From: Actinomadura sp. NAK00032
GTDB taxonomy: Bacteria; Actinomycetota; Actinomycetes; Streptosporangiales; Streptosporangiaceae
Assembly: GCF_013364275.1 (NCBI RefSeq)
Contig: NZ_CP054932.1
Location: forward strand, 4,960,001 to 5,024,000
Length of the DNA stretch: 64,000 nucleotides
Direction of reading: 5' to 3'
Shown here: piece after piece, positions 1 through 7,590 of the stretch
How the letters are laid out: each line of letters starts with the position of its first letter
Position numbering within the stretch: the stretch's first letter is position 1
The notes under the pieces: generated by a model
Database searches by the model: none
Seen by the model: the letters and a program-made list of their open reading frames with translations, nothing else
What the model was told of the DNA's origin: nothing
Translations under genes and position numbers: made by a program

Positions 1-54
1 GGTCGGCCGCGGCGCCGGATCAGGCGGTGCGCTCATCCGGGGGCCGTTGTCCGG

Positions 55-267
55 TCAGGACTTCTTGCCCCGGGTCGCGCCGCCGCGACCGCGCAGGTTG
101 ACGCCGGACTCGGTCAGAATCCGGTGGATGAAACCGTAGGAGCGGCCGGTGGCGGCTGCCAGGGCGCGGATGCTCTCACCGGAGTCGTACCTCTTCTTCA
201 GGTCCGCCGCCAGCTTGTCGCGCTCGGCACCGGTCACGCGGGTGCCCTTCTTAAGGGTCTCGGCCAC
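55..267 (-). CDS. Small helix-turn-helix DNA-binding protein
   Basis: Seventy-residue basic protein. A helix-turn-helix runs over about residues 31-55 (ESIRALAAATGRSYGFIHR), followed by a short Gly/Arg/Lys tail (RGRGGATRGKKS) suited to contacting DNA. I chose the GTG at 267 because GGGAGG sits 5 nt upstream; the open frame extends further, to an ATG at 315, but that has no comparable ribosome site. Proteins of this size and pattern are common and conserved in Streptomyces and relatives, where they are annotated only as HTH proteins; the target genes are not known to me. It is followed downstream by the window edge, and the upstream neighbour is an ABC-F gene on the same strand. Confidence 0.8.
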   Translation of the reverse strand: MAETLKKGTRVTGAERDKLAADLKKRYDSGESIRALAAATGRSYGFIHRILTESGVNLRGRGGATRGKKS

Positions 268-383
268 GAGTACCTCCCGTAGTGATGTGGTGACCGCTGC
301 GTTATCCCCCGCCATGATCAGTCATTCCCGGCTGTTCGGCTACCCACTCGGCCAGAAAAGATCTGCGGAAGTCACCGCGCAGG

Positions 384-1982
384 TCACGCGAGCGCCACCA
401 GATCGGCAAACTCGTCACTCCAGATGTCTTCCACCCCATCCGGCAGCAAAATCACTCTTTCCGGCGCGAGCGCGTCCACGGCGCCCTCGTCGTGGGTCAC
501 CAGGACGATGGCCCCGGCGAACGTCCGCAGGGCGCCGAGGATCTCCTCGCGGCTCGCCGGGTCGAGGTTGTTGGTGGGCTCGTCCAGCAGCAGCACGTTC
601 GCGCTCGACACCACCAGCATCGCCAGCGCCAGCCGGGTCTTCTCGCCGCCGGACAGGACGCCGGCGGGCTTGTCGACATCGTCGCCGGAGAACAGGAACG
701 AGCCGAGGATCTTGCGGACCTCCACCGGCGCCATGCCGGGCGCGGCCGACTGCATGTTCTCCAGCACGGACCTGTCGACGTCGAGGGTCTCGTGCTCCTG
801 CGCGTAGTAGCCGACCCGCAGCCCGTGGCCGGGCACCACCGAGCCGGTGTCGGGCTTGTCCACGCCCGCCAGCAGGCGCAGCAGCGTGGTCTTCCCGGCG
901 CCGTTCAGGCCGAGGATGACGACGCGGCTGCCCCGGTCGACGGCCAGGTCCACGTCGGTGAAAATCTCCAAAGATCCGTACGATTTCGACAAACCCTCCG
1001 CGGTGAGGGGGGTCCTGCCGCACGGCGCCGGCTCCGGGAAGCGGATCTTGGCGACCTTGTCGGCCTGCCGCTCGCCCTCCACGCCCGCCATCAGCTGCCG
1101 GGCGCGCCGGTCCATCTGCTGGGCCGCCTTCGCCTTGGTCGCCTTGGCGCGCATCTTGTCGGCCTGCGACAGCAGCGCCGACGCCTGCCGGTGCGCGTTG
1201 GCCGACTCGCGCTTGCGGCGCCGCTCGTCGGTCTCCCGCTGGTCGAGGTACTTCTTCCAGCCGACGTTGTAGATGTCGATCACGCTGCGGTTGGCGTCCA
1301 GGTGGAACACCCGGTTGACCACGGCGCCGAGCAGCTCCACGTCGTGGCTGATCACGACCAGGCCGCCCTGGTGGCCCTTGAGGAAGTCGCGGAGCCAGAC
1401 GATGGAGTCGGCGTCCAGGTGGTTGGTCGGCTCGTCCAGCAGCAGGGTGTCGGCGCCGGAGAACAGGATGCGGGCCAGCTCGACGCGGCGCCGCTGGCCG
1501 CCCGACAGCGTCCCGAGCGGCTGGGTCAGCACCCGGTCGGGCAGGCCGAGGCTGGAGGCGATCGACGCCGCCTCCGCCTCCGCGCTGTAGCCGCCGAGCA
1601 CGTGCAGCCGCTCCTCCAGCCGCCCGTACCGGCGGACGGCCTTGTCCCGCTCGGCGCCCGAAGCGGTCGCCATGGCGTCCTCGGCGGCGCGCAGCTCGCG
1701 GATCACCTCGTCCAGGCCGCGGGCGGACAGGATCCGGTCGCGGGCCAGCTCGTCGAGGTCGACGCCGCGCGGGTCCTGCGGCAGGTAGCCGATCGTGCCG
1801 GAGGACGTCACGGCGCCCTGCGCTGGCGGCGCCTCCCCCGCCAGCACCTTGGTGAGGGTGGTCTTGCCGGCGCCGTTGCGGCCGACGAAGCCCACCCGGT
1901 CGCCGGGGTTGACCCGGAACGAGGCGGCCTCGATCAGCAGCCGGGCCCCGGCGCGCAGCTCGATGTCTTTCGCAATGATCAC
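384..1982 (-). CDS. ABC-F family ATPase (ribosome-associated, duplicated nucleotide-binding domain)
   Basis: 532-residue soluble protein with two ABC ATPase domains and no membrane segments. First domain: Walker A GRNGAGKT at 34-41, signature LSGGQ about 159, Walker B LLLDEPTNHLD 180-190. Second domain: Walker A GLNGAGKT at 358-365, signature LSGGE about 443, Walker B LLLDEPTNNLD 464-474. Between them lies a charged Lys/Arg-rich linker (about 240-310), the feature with which ABC-F proteins reach into the ribosomal E/P site. The family acts in translation (EttA-like factors, or ribosome protection against antibiotics); the sequence alone does not say which. It appears to be transcribed on its own. 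Confidence 0.9.
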   Translation of the reverse strand: MIIAKDIELRAGARLLIEAASFRVNPGDRVGFVGRNGAGKTTLTKVLAGEAPPAQGAVTSSGTIGYLPQDPRGVDLDELARDRILSARGLDEVIRELRAAEDAMATASGAERDKAVRRYGRLEERLHVLGGYSAEAEAASIASSLGLPDRVLTQPLGTLSGGQRRRVELARILFSGADTLLLDEPTNHLDADSIVWLRDFLKGHQGGLVVISHDVELLGAVVNRVFHLDANRSVIDIYNVGWKKYLDQRETDERRRKRESANAHRQASALLSQADKMRAKATKAKAAQQMDRRARQLMAGVEGERQADKVAKIRFPEPAPCGRTPLTAEGLSKSYGSLEIFTDVDLAVDRGSRVVILGLNGAGKTTLLRLLAGVDKPDTGSVVPGHGLRVGYYAQEHETLDVDRSVLENMQSAAPGMAPVEVRKILGSFLFSGDDVDKPAGVLSGGEKTRLALAMLVVSSANVLLLDEPTNNLDPASREEILGALRTFAGAIVLVTHDEGAVDALAPERVILLPDGVEDIWSDEFADLVALA

Positions 1983-2305
1983 AGTGACAGGGCTCCCCTG
2001 ACGGACGGCTCGGTGGACAGGCGCGCGAAACGGCGCGCCGCGCGGTCCATCGACCGTGGGCGCGCCGGGCGCACTGTCAGTTCGGGAGCGGAACCATCTC
2101 CTCAGTGTACGGGACCCGCCGAGCGGAGCTCGTCCGTTGATCGGTGGCGGGTGGGGGCCGGCGAACGGGGGCCGGACCCGGCCATCGGTTTTCCGGCGCG
2201 AACGTCATGTGTGAACGCCGCCGGCGGGGCCAGTATGAAGGTGGCGGCGTGCGGCGGAACGGCACCGGGGCCCGGGCGGTCCCGGCATGAAGGAGTGTGA
2301 GTCGG
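1983..2305. other. Divergent intergenic region between the ABC-F gene and the VOC gene
   Basis: About 320 bases with no convincing gene. It separates two divergently transcribed genes and so must hold both promoters. Short open frames here have no ribosome site and only extend from neighbouring frames. AGGAG at 2291-2295 is the ribosome site for the VOC gene. No hairpin or repeat stood out. Confidence 0.5.
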
Positions 2306-3100
2306 ATGACCCAGGTCACCGGAAACGCGCCGGAGGGGACGCCGAACTGGCTCGACATCGGCGTCCCGGACCTCGAGCGCGCGAAGACGTTCTACGGGAC
2401 GCTCTTCGGCTGGCAGTTCCTGGACTCGGGCCCGGACGCGGGCCACTACAACCTGTGCCAGGTGCGCGGGGAGTCCGTCGCCGGGATGATGCGCAACCCC
2501 GACGACCAGCCCGACGAGTACTGGTGGTGCGTCTACTTCGCCGCGGACGACTGCGACGGCCTGGTCAAGCGGGCCGCCGACGCGGGCGGCGAGGTCGTCG
2601 TCCCCGCCATGGACGTGATGGACCTCGGCCGCATGGCCATCCTCAAGGACCCGCAGGGCGCCCAGTTCGGCCTGTGGCAGGGGCGCGCGCACGTGGGCTC
2701 GGCGATCGTCAACGAGCCGGGGTCGTTCGTGTGGAACGAGCTGGTCACGCCCGACTCCGGGGCCGCCTGCGAGTTCTACCGGACGCTGTTCGGCTACGAG
2801 TTGGAGGCGATGCCGGGCGGCATGGACTACACCGTCCTGAAGCGCCCCGACGGCCGCTACATCGGCGGCGTCGCCGGCGGGTCCGGCGTCGTGGTCGGCG
2901 GCGCCGGCGGCGAGGTCCCGTCCTGGATGACGTACTTCGCGGTCGGCGACGCCGACGAGGCGGTCCGCCGGGTCCGGGCGGGCGGCGGCACGGTCGACGC
3001 CGAGCCGGCCGACAGCCCCTACGGCCGGTCGGCCCCCGTCCGCGACCCGTTCGGGGTGCCCTTCCACGTGATGAGGCCGGCGCCCGAACCCGCGCCGTGA
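2306..3100 (+). CDS. Two-domain VOC (glyoxalase/bleomycin-resistance fold) protein
   Basis: 264-residue protein made of two tandem vicinal-oxygen-chelate domains, about residues 13-125 and 138-260. Each opens with the usual beta-alpha pattern (PNWLDIGVPDLERAKTFYGTLFGW is matched by FVWNELVTPDSGAACEFYRTLFGYE). Such paired-domain proteins are widespread in actinomycetes and are often labelled hydroxylase or glyoxalase-like; substrate and metal use cannot be read from sequence. The ATG at 2306 is preferred to the GTG at 2297 because AGGAG lies 10 nt before it but only 1 nt before the GTG. A strong hairpin follows the stop. Confidence 0.85.
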   Translation: MTQVTGNAPEGTPNWLDIGVPDLERAKTFYGTLFGWQFLDSGPDAGHYNLCQVRGESVAGMMRNPDDQPDEYWWCVYFAADDCDGLVKRAADAGGEVVVPAMDVMDLGRMAILKDPQGAQFGLWQGRAHVGSAIVNEPGSFVWNELVTPDSGAACEFYRTLFGYELEAMPGGMDYTVLKRPDGRYIGGVAGGSGVVVGGAGGEVPSWMTYFAVGDADEAVRRVRAGGGTVDAEPADSPYGRSAPVRDPFGVPFHVMRPAPEPAP

Positions 3101-3108
3101 CCGCTCTT

Positions 3109-3134
3109 CGGGGGCCCGGCCGCGCGGGCCCCCG
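3109..3134. terminator. Perfect inverted-repeat terminator between convergent genes
   Basis: CGGGGGCCCG and CGGGCCCCCG form a perfect 10-bp all-GC stem around a 6-nt loop. It begins 8 bp after the VOC stop and ends 13 bp before the end of the convergent AIM24 gene, so it can serve both strands. There is no U-tract, as is usual in high-GC actinomycetes. Confidence 0.8.
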
Positions 3135-3147
3135 GAGACCGGCGGGG

Positions 3148-3909
3148 TCAGCCCTGGCGCTCGGCGGCGAGCCGCTGCCCGATCGTCTGGTGCAGCCGCT
3201 GGAGCCCGGACGTGCCGACCAGCCCGATCTGGCCTTCGAGGTCGCGCAGCAGCACGTCCTCGTTCATCACGGCCTCCGACGACTGCATCATCACGGTGCC
3301 CTGGCCGGTGAAGTCGAACTGGTGCTCCTCACCGGACTGGCCGCCGATGCCGAACACCATGCGGGCCGCGCCGAACGCCCCGCGCATGTAGGAGTGGTCG
3401 TAGTGGTGGCAGGGCGAGGGGCAGTCGGCCCAGCCGAGCAGCGCCTGCGGGTCGACGCGGATCGGCGGCTCGACGAAGTGGACGGGCCCGTTGGAGGCCG
3501 CCACGAACCGCCCGGTGCCGATCAGCGTCAGGAACCCGGGGATGATCGACTGCTTCAGCTCCAGGCCCGGCTCGAACGCCAGCAGGTTCCCGGCCCGGAC
3601 GGTGAGGTTGCCCTCCTCCAGGTCGAAGGAGTTGACGTCGAAGCCCCGGTCGGCGAGCAGCAGCTTGCCCTGCCCCTGCGCGACGATCCAGTCCTGGGCG
3701 TACAGCGGGGAGTTGAAGGTGTGCGCGACGAGGGAGTCCAGCGGCCCCGCCGACAGCGCCTCGAACTTGACCTGCCCGTAGTAGGCGATCATCTTGCCCT
3801 TCTGCGCGAACCACTGCCCGTTGAGGTCGACGCTGAAGGCGTAGGGGTTGACGTTGTCGTTGGACGGGAGGCTGTGCGGGTTCCAGGTCCGCGTGCCGAA
3901 CGTGCTCAC
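3148..3909 (-). CDS. AIM24 family protein (third of three in tandem)
   Basis: 253-residue AIM24-family beta-rich protein, the longest of three consecutive paralogues. It has no signal peptide. Recognisable elements are FAQKGKMIAYYGQVKFEA near the N-terminus and the repeated short beta-strand segments typical of the family. The family takes its name from yeast mitochondrial AIM24; its bacterial members have no assigned biochemical role. The start is a GTG at 3909, preceded by GAGGAAG. The gap to the upstream paralogue is only 3 bp, so the three are surely co-transcribed. A terminator hairpin lies just downstream. Confidence 0.85.
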   Translation of the reverse strand: MSTFGTRTWNPHSLPSNDNVNPYAFSVDLNGQWFAQKGKMIAYYGQVKFEALSAGPLDSLVAHTFNSPLYAQDWIVAQGQGKLLLADRGFDVNSFDLEEGNLTVRAGNLLAFEPGLELKQSIIPGFLTLIGTGRFVAASNGPVHFVEPPIRVDPQALLGWADCPSPCHHYDHSYMRGAFGAARMVFGIGGQSGEEHQFDFTGQGTVMMQSSEAVMNEDVLLRDLEGQIGLVGTSGLQRLHQTIGQRLAAERQG

Positions 3910-3912
3910 GGG

Positions 3913-4566
3913 TCAGATCTTCCTCTCGCTGGCCTGGACATAGACGACGCCGGAGCCGCTCAGCTCCAGCTGGAAGCCCTCGCCGGAGCCGCGCCCGATG
4001 AGGTCGCGCAGCCCGACCGCCGTGGTGAGCTTGTTCTGCACCTGGCCGCGGTGGGCCACGTACGCCTGGGGGTCGACGTGGACGGCCCGCTGCGGGGTGA
4101 TCGGCAGCTCCATCACGCCGCCGTGCGACAGCAGCGCGCAGGAGCCGTGCCCGGTCAGCGTGGTGGTGAACAGGCCCTGCCCGGTGACGGCGCCGCGCAC
4201 GATGCCGCGCACGCCGCCCTGCTCGCCCATGAACATCGTCCCGACCTGGAGGGTCGCGTCGTGCACGAGGAGGCGGTCGGCCTCGGCGTACAGGGTGTCG
4301 GCGCCGTTCAGGTCGATGACGGTGACCTCCAGGCCGCCGTGCCCGAACAGGACGCTGCCCTGCCCGGTGACGTGCATCATCGCGCTGCGCTCGCCGGCGA
4401 CGGCGCGGCCGATGGTGCCGCCGATGCCCTGCCCGGCCGTGGCGGACGGGGCGAACGACACCGGCCCGGTGTAGCCGAGCATGGCGCCGCGCTTGCTGTA
4501 GACCTCCTGCCCCGGCCCGATCGGCACCTGGAGCATCTTGGAGTTGATCGACTGGTATCCGGGCAT
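3913..4566 (-). CDS. AIM24 family protein (second of three in tandem)
   Basis: 217-residue AIM24-family protein beginning MPGYQSINSKMLQVPIG. It holds the family hallmarks EVYSKRGAMLGYTGPVSF near residue 20, GQGSVLFGHGG in the middle, and GEGFQLELSGSGVVYVQ near the C-terminus. The ATG at 4566 overlaps the TGA of the upstream paralogue (ATGA) and has a GGAG site 5 nt upstream, so translation is probably coupled. Function is unknown. The strict tandem arrangement suggests the three products act together, perhaps as a hetero-oligomer; that is an inference. Confidence 0.85.
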   Translation of the reverse strand: MPGYQSINSKMLQVPIGPGQEVYSKRGAMLGYTGPVSFAPSATAGQGIGGTIGRAVAGERSAMMHVTGQGSVLFGHGGLEVTVIDLNGADTLYAEADRLLVHDATLQVGTMFMGEQGGVRGIVRGAVTGQGLFTTTLTGHGSCALLSHGGVMELPITPQRAVHVDPQAYVAHRGQVQNKLTTAVGLRDLIGRGSGEGFQLELSGSGVVYVQASERKI

Positions 4567-5204
4567 CAGATCTCCAGAATCCCGCCGCGCTCGGCCGGCT
4601 GGACGTACACCAGCCCGTGCCCCTGGTACCGGAACTGCACGCTCTCCCCCGATCCCTGGCCGATCACCGTCCGCCAGTTGACGTCGGTGACCACGTCCTG
4701 CTGGAGCTGCCCGTGATGGCACACGTAGGCGTGCGGGTCGACGCACAGCGGTGTCTGCGGCGTGACCTCCAGCGCGATCGCCGGCCCCTCGGAGAGGATC
4801 GCGACCGTGCCGTGCCCGTCCACCTTCGTGGTGGCGAGGCCCTGGCCGGTGCCCATGCCGCGCAGCCCCACGAACTGGACGCCCGTCTGCAGGCTGCCGT
4901 CGAGCGCCAGCAGGCTCTCCGACTCCACGAACAGGGTGTCGCCGGTGAGCTGGACGAGCGTGACCTCCGTCGCCTCGCTGGCCAGGTAGACCGTCCCCTG
5001 GCCGCTGATCTCCATGAGGGTCATGCCCTCGCCGGCGATCCGCCGCTTGAGGGCGCCGCGGAGCCCCTCGCCGCCCGTCATGCCCTGCCTCTTGAACGCC
5101 ATCTGGCCCTCGTAGGCGACCATGGAGCCGTTCAGTGCCCTGATGGTCTCGCCGGCGAGGTCGACGGCGAGCATCTTCGAGCCGTTCAATCGAAATTGCG
5201 CCAC
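4566..5204 (-). CDS. AIM24 family protein (first of three in tandem)
   Basis: 212-residue AIM24-family protein, promoter-proximal in the three-gene run. Motifs are FRLNGSKMLAVDLAGETI at the N-terminus, NGSMVAYEGQMAF, and GESVQFRYQGHGLVYVQPAER at the C-terminus. I chose the GTG at 5204 because homologues start close to AQFRLNGSKM; the frame stays open to 5255, but that stretch (ArgAla-rich) does not look like family sequence. It is transcribed divergently from the small membrane protein at 5273. Confidence 0.8.
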   Translation of the reverse strand: MAQFRLNGSKMLAVDLAGETIRALNGSMVAYEGQMAFKRQGMTGGEGLRGALKRRIAGEGMTLMEISGQGTVYLASEATEVTLVQLTGDTLFVESESLLALDGSLQTGVQFVGLRGMGTGQGLATTKVDGHGTVAILSEGPAIALEVTPQTPLCVDPHAYVCHHGQLQQDVVTDVNWRTVIGQGSGESVQFRYQGHGLVYVQPAERGGILEI

Positions 5205-5272
5205 GAAGCGAGAAGATACCGCCCGGCGCGTTGCCGGTCCCGCTCGTGCGCGCATCCGGAAGGATGGGCACC

Positions 5273-5668
5273 ATGTGGATCGCTCCCGAACGCCGCGGTC
5301 TCGGCCGGTGGGCCGTGCCGGGGCTCGTCCTGGCCGCCGGCGTGGTGGTCGGGGCCGTACTCGCCGCCGAAGGGCGGTCCGGGACGGCCCTCGTCGCGCT
5401 GGCCGCGCTCGCGGGATACGCCGGCTACCTGGGCTACCGGCGCAACGAGCCGGCGCTGCCGGTCAGCGACGGGTTCGGGTCCGGGACCCGGGCCCGCGCG
5501 CACCTGCGCGCCGCCGCGATGACCGGCGACGTGCTGACCGTCGCGGTGGTCGGCGGCCTCGTCGTCCAGGCGCTGCGCGGCTCCGACATCACCGCCTACG
5601 CCTGGCTCTCGGCCGTCGCCGGCGTCACCTACCTGCTGTCCGCCCTGGCCGGCACGCGCAGCCTCTGA
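5273..5668 (+). CDS. Small integral membrane protein, unknown function
   Basis: 131-residue protein with roughly four hydrophobic helices: about 15-33, 40-58 (ALVALAALAGYAGYLGY), 84-103 (VLTVAVVGGLVVQAL) and 108-127. A short loop with GTRARAHLRAAAMTGDVLT separates the two halves. No catalytic motif is visible. The ATG at 5273 has GGAAGG 9 nt upstream. I do not recognise a family. Its position divergent from the AIM24 genes and upstream of the EAL-like gene suggests nothing specific. Confidence 0.65.
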   Translation: MWIAPERRGLGRWAVPGLVLAAGVVVGAVLAAEGRSGTALVALAALAGYAGYLGYRRNEPALPVSDGFGSGTRARAHLRAAAMTGDVLTVAVVGGLVVQALRGSDITAYAWLSAVAGVTYLLSALAGTRSL

Positions 5669-5729
5669 ACTGGGCGAACTGTGGGTTAACTTCTCCTGAC
5701 AGGGGTGGTCGCGCGGCGTCGCGGGCGGC

Positions 5730-6872
5730 ATGATGCGGGCTGTGTCCGCCGTCGACGCACGCGATGCCCTCCTCCCTGCCCGGGCGGTGTTCCAGCCCGT
5801 GGCCGATCTCGGCACGGGCGCCGTCGTCGCCGTCGAGGCGCACGCCGGGCCGTCCGGCGCCCCGCCGCGGTTCGACCCGGCGGCCGAGGACGTGCGGCGC
5901 GCCGTCGAGGCGGCCCGGGCCGCCCACGCCGCCGGCACCCGCCTGCCCCTGCAGATCTCCCTGCGCGCCGAGACCCTGGCCGGCGGCGACGACCTGCTCC
6001 ACGAGCTCCACCACGGCCTCGGCGACGCCGGACGGCGGCCGCGGGAGGTCATCCTCTGCGTCGGCGGCGGGTTCCCGCCCGCCCAGCGGCCGCCGCTCAC
6101 CGCCGCGCTGGCGGCGCTGCGGCACGCCGGCTACCTCGTCGGCCTCGCCGGGCTCGGCTCCGCGCACGCGCCGCTGGACCTGCTGGTGGACGGCGCCCCC
6201 TACCTGCTGAAGCTCGATCCGGAGCTGGCCCGCGCGGCGCTCACCGAGCCGCGGCGGGCGGCGCTGGTCGCGAGCATGGTGGACCTGGCGCACCGGCTGG
6301 AGACGCACGTCCAGGCGCCCGGCATGGCGAGCCGCGACCAGGTGCTGCACATGCGGGACGCGGGGGTGCGGCTCGTCCAGGGGCCGGCGCTCGCGCCGCG
6401 GGAGTGGCGCCCCGGCATGCCGGTGAGCATCCCGGTCGCGGCGCGGGGCCCGGAGCCGGCCCGGCCGGGCGCCGGGCTCGGGCCGCGGGTTTCGGAGTTC
6501 ACGATCCCCGCGGTGACGCTGCCGCACACCGCCACCGCCGACGAGGTGCTCACCGTGCTGAACGCCGAGACCGGGGTCACCAGCGTCGTCCTGGTCGACG
6601 ACCGGCAGCGGCCCCGGTGCACGGTCGACCGGACGCGGTTCCTGCTCCAGCTGTCCGGCGCCTACGGGCACGCGCTGCACGCGCGGCGGCCCGCCGCCCG
6701 GCTGGCCGACCCGCCCCGGCCGGTGCCGCGGACCGTCCCGGCGATCGCGGCGCTGCGCGCGGCGGGCGCGGAGGACGACCGCGTCTACGACGACCTGGTC
6801 GTGGTGGACGAGGTGGGGCGCTGCCTCGGCATCGTGCGCGTCGCCGACCTGATCCGCGCCATGTCGCACTGA
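5730..6872 (+). CDS. Degenerate EAL-domain protein with C-terminal CBS-like region
   Basis: 380-residue cytoplasmic protein. Residues 15-230 follow the EAL (cyclic-di-GMP phosphodiesterase) fold: FQPVADLGTGAVVAVEAHAG matches the opening of the domain, LLKLD matches the conserved Lys strand, and GVRLVQGPALAPRE matches the QGY segment. The catalytic motif itself is changed (EAL to EAH). The DDFG motif is replaced by AGLGS, and the metal-binding Glu positions (LEITE, AEGVET) are not conserved. The protein is therefore unlikely to hydrolyse cyclic-di-GMP and may only bind it. Residues about 255-378 look like two weak CBS repeats (TADEVLTVLNAETGVTSVVLVDD; VVVDEVGRCLGIVRVADLI). A duplicated stop region and a terminator follow. 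Confidence 0.75.
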   Translation: MMRAVSAVDARDALLPARAVFQPVADLGTGAVVAVEAHAGPSGAPPRFDPAAEDVRRAVEAARAAHAAGTRLPLQISLRAETLAGGDDLLHELHHGLGDAGRRPREVILCVGGGFPPAQRPPLTAALAALRHAGYLVGLAGLGSAHAPLDLLVDGAPYLLKLDPELARAALTEPRRAALVASMVDLAHRLETHVQAPGMASRDQVLHMRDAGVRLVQGPALAPREWRPGMPVSIPVAARGPEPARPGAGLGPRVSEFTIPAVTLPHTATADEVLTVLNAETGVTSVVLVDDRQRPRCTVDRTRFLLQLSGAYGHALHARRPAARLADPPRPVPRTVPAIAALRAAGAEDDRVYDDLVVVDEVGRCLGIVRVADLIRAMSH

Positions 6873-6905
6873 GAGCCGCGCACGGGGGCGCACTGAGAGC
6901 CGCGC
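6867..6905. repeat. 15-bp direct repeat spanning a stop codon
   Basis: CACTGAGAGCCGCGC occurs at 6867-6881 and again at 6891-6905. The first copy contains the His-TGA end of the EAL-like gene; the second, 24 bp on, recreates His-stop in the same frame. Confidence 0.8.
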
Positions 6906-6924
6906 TGAGGGGTCAGCGCGGCTC
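6897..6924. terminator. Perfect 12-bp hairpin between convergent genes
   Basis: GAGCCGCGCTGA and TCAGCGCGGCTC pair perfectly around a GGGG loop. The right arm contains the stop codon of the response regulator on the minus strand. It can act as a bidirectional terminator for the EAL-like gene and the regulator gene. Confidence 0.8.
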
Positions 6925-7590
6925 GGGGCGGCCGTCGTGCGGATCACTCCTGGAAAGTCCACCGAGGACCGTTTCCTGGGCGAGGATGGCCGCCTGCACC
7001 CGGCTGGCCAGCCCGAGCTTGGCGAGGATGCGGCTCACATGCGTCTTGGTGGTCGTCTCCGCCATGTCCAGGCGGGCCGCGATCTGCCCGTTCGACAGGC
7101 CCTCCCCCAGGCACCCGAACACCTCGCGCTCCCGGGGCGTCAGCCCGTCCAGGCCGGGCGCGTGCGCCGGGGCCGCCGGCCGGGACGCGAACGCGCCGAT
7201 CAGCCGCCGGGTGACCCGGGGGGCGATGACGCCGTCGCCGGCCGCGACCGTCCGGACGGCGTCCACCAGGCGGTCGGCGTCCACGTCCTTGAGCAGGAAC
7301 CCGGCGGCGCCCGCCCGCAGCGCCCCGAACACGTACTCGTCCATGTCGAACGTGGTCAGCACCAGGACGTCGGTGAACCCGGCGATCTCCCGGGTCGCGC
7401 TGATGCCGTCCAGGACGGGCATGCGCACGTCCATCAGCACCACGTCGGGGCGCAACTCGCGGGCCAGCTCCACCGCCCGCGCCCCGTCCGCCGCCTCGCC
7501 GACGACCCGCACGTCCGGCGCGCCGCGCAGGATCAGCACCAGGCCCGCCCGCACCGCCGCCTGGTCGTCGGCGACCAGCACCTCGATCAT
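6913..7590 (-). CDS. NarL/LuxR-family response regulator
   Basis: 225 residues. The N-terminal receiver has the acidic pair D8-D9, the phospho-acceptor D54 (VVLMDVRMP), the switch Thr in LVLTTFD and the Lys in GFLLKD. The C-terminal LuxR-type HTH (LTPREREVFGCLGEGLSNGQIAARLDMAETTTKTHVSRILAKLG) binds DNA. The ATG at 7590 overlaps the TGA of the histidine kinase (ATGA), so kinase and regulator are translationally coupled and almost certainly cognate. The signal and target genes are unknown. Confidence 0.93.
   Translation of the reverse strand: MIEVLVADDQAAVRAGLVLILRGAPDVRVVGEAADGARAVELARELRPDVVLMDVRMPVLDGISATREIAGFTDVLVLTTFDMDEYVFGALRAGAAGFLLKDVDADRLVDAVRTVAAGDGVIAPRVTRRLIGAFASRPAAPAHAPGLDGLTPREREVFGCLGEGLSNGQIAARLDMAETTTKTHVSRILAKLGLASRVQAAILAQETVLGGLSRSDPHDGRPEPR

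Noticed and set aside
149-2300. Long plus-strand open frames across the ABC-F gene (for example 492-2300)
   Set aside because: They lie opposite a gene with complete ABC motifs, are Arg/Pro/Ala-rich, and have no ribosome site; they arise from high GC content.
2102-3067. 321-codon minus-strand frame opposite the VOC gene
   Set aside because: The plus strand encodes two clear VOC domains; the antisense product is low-complexity Val/Arg/Ala sequence.
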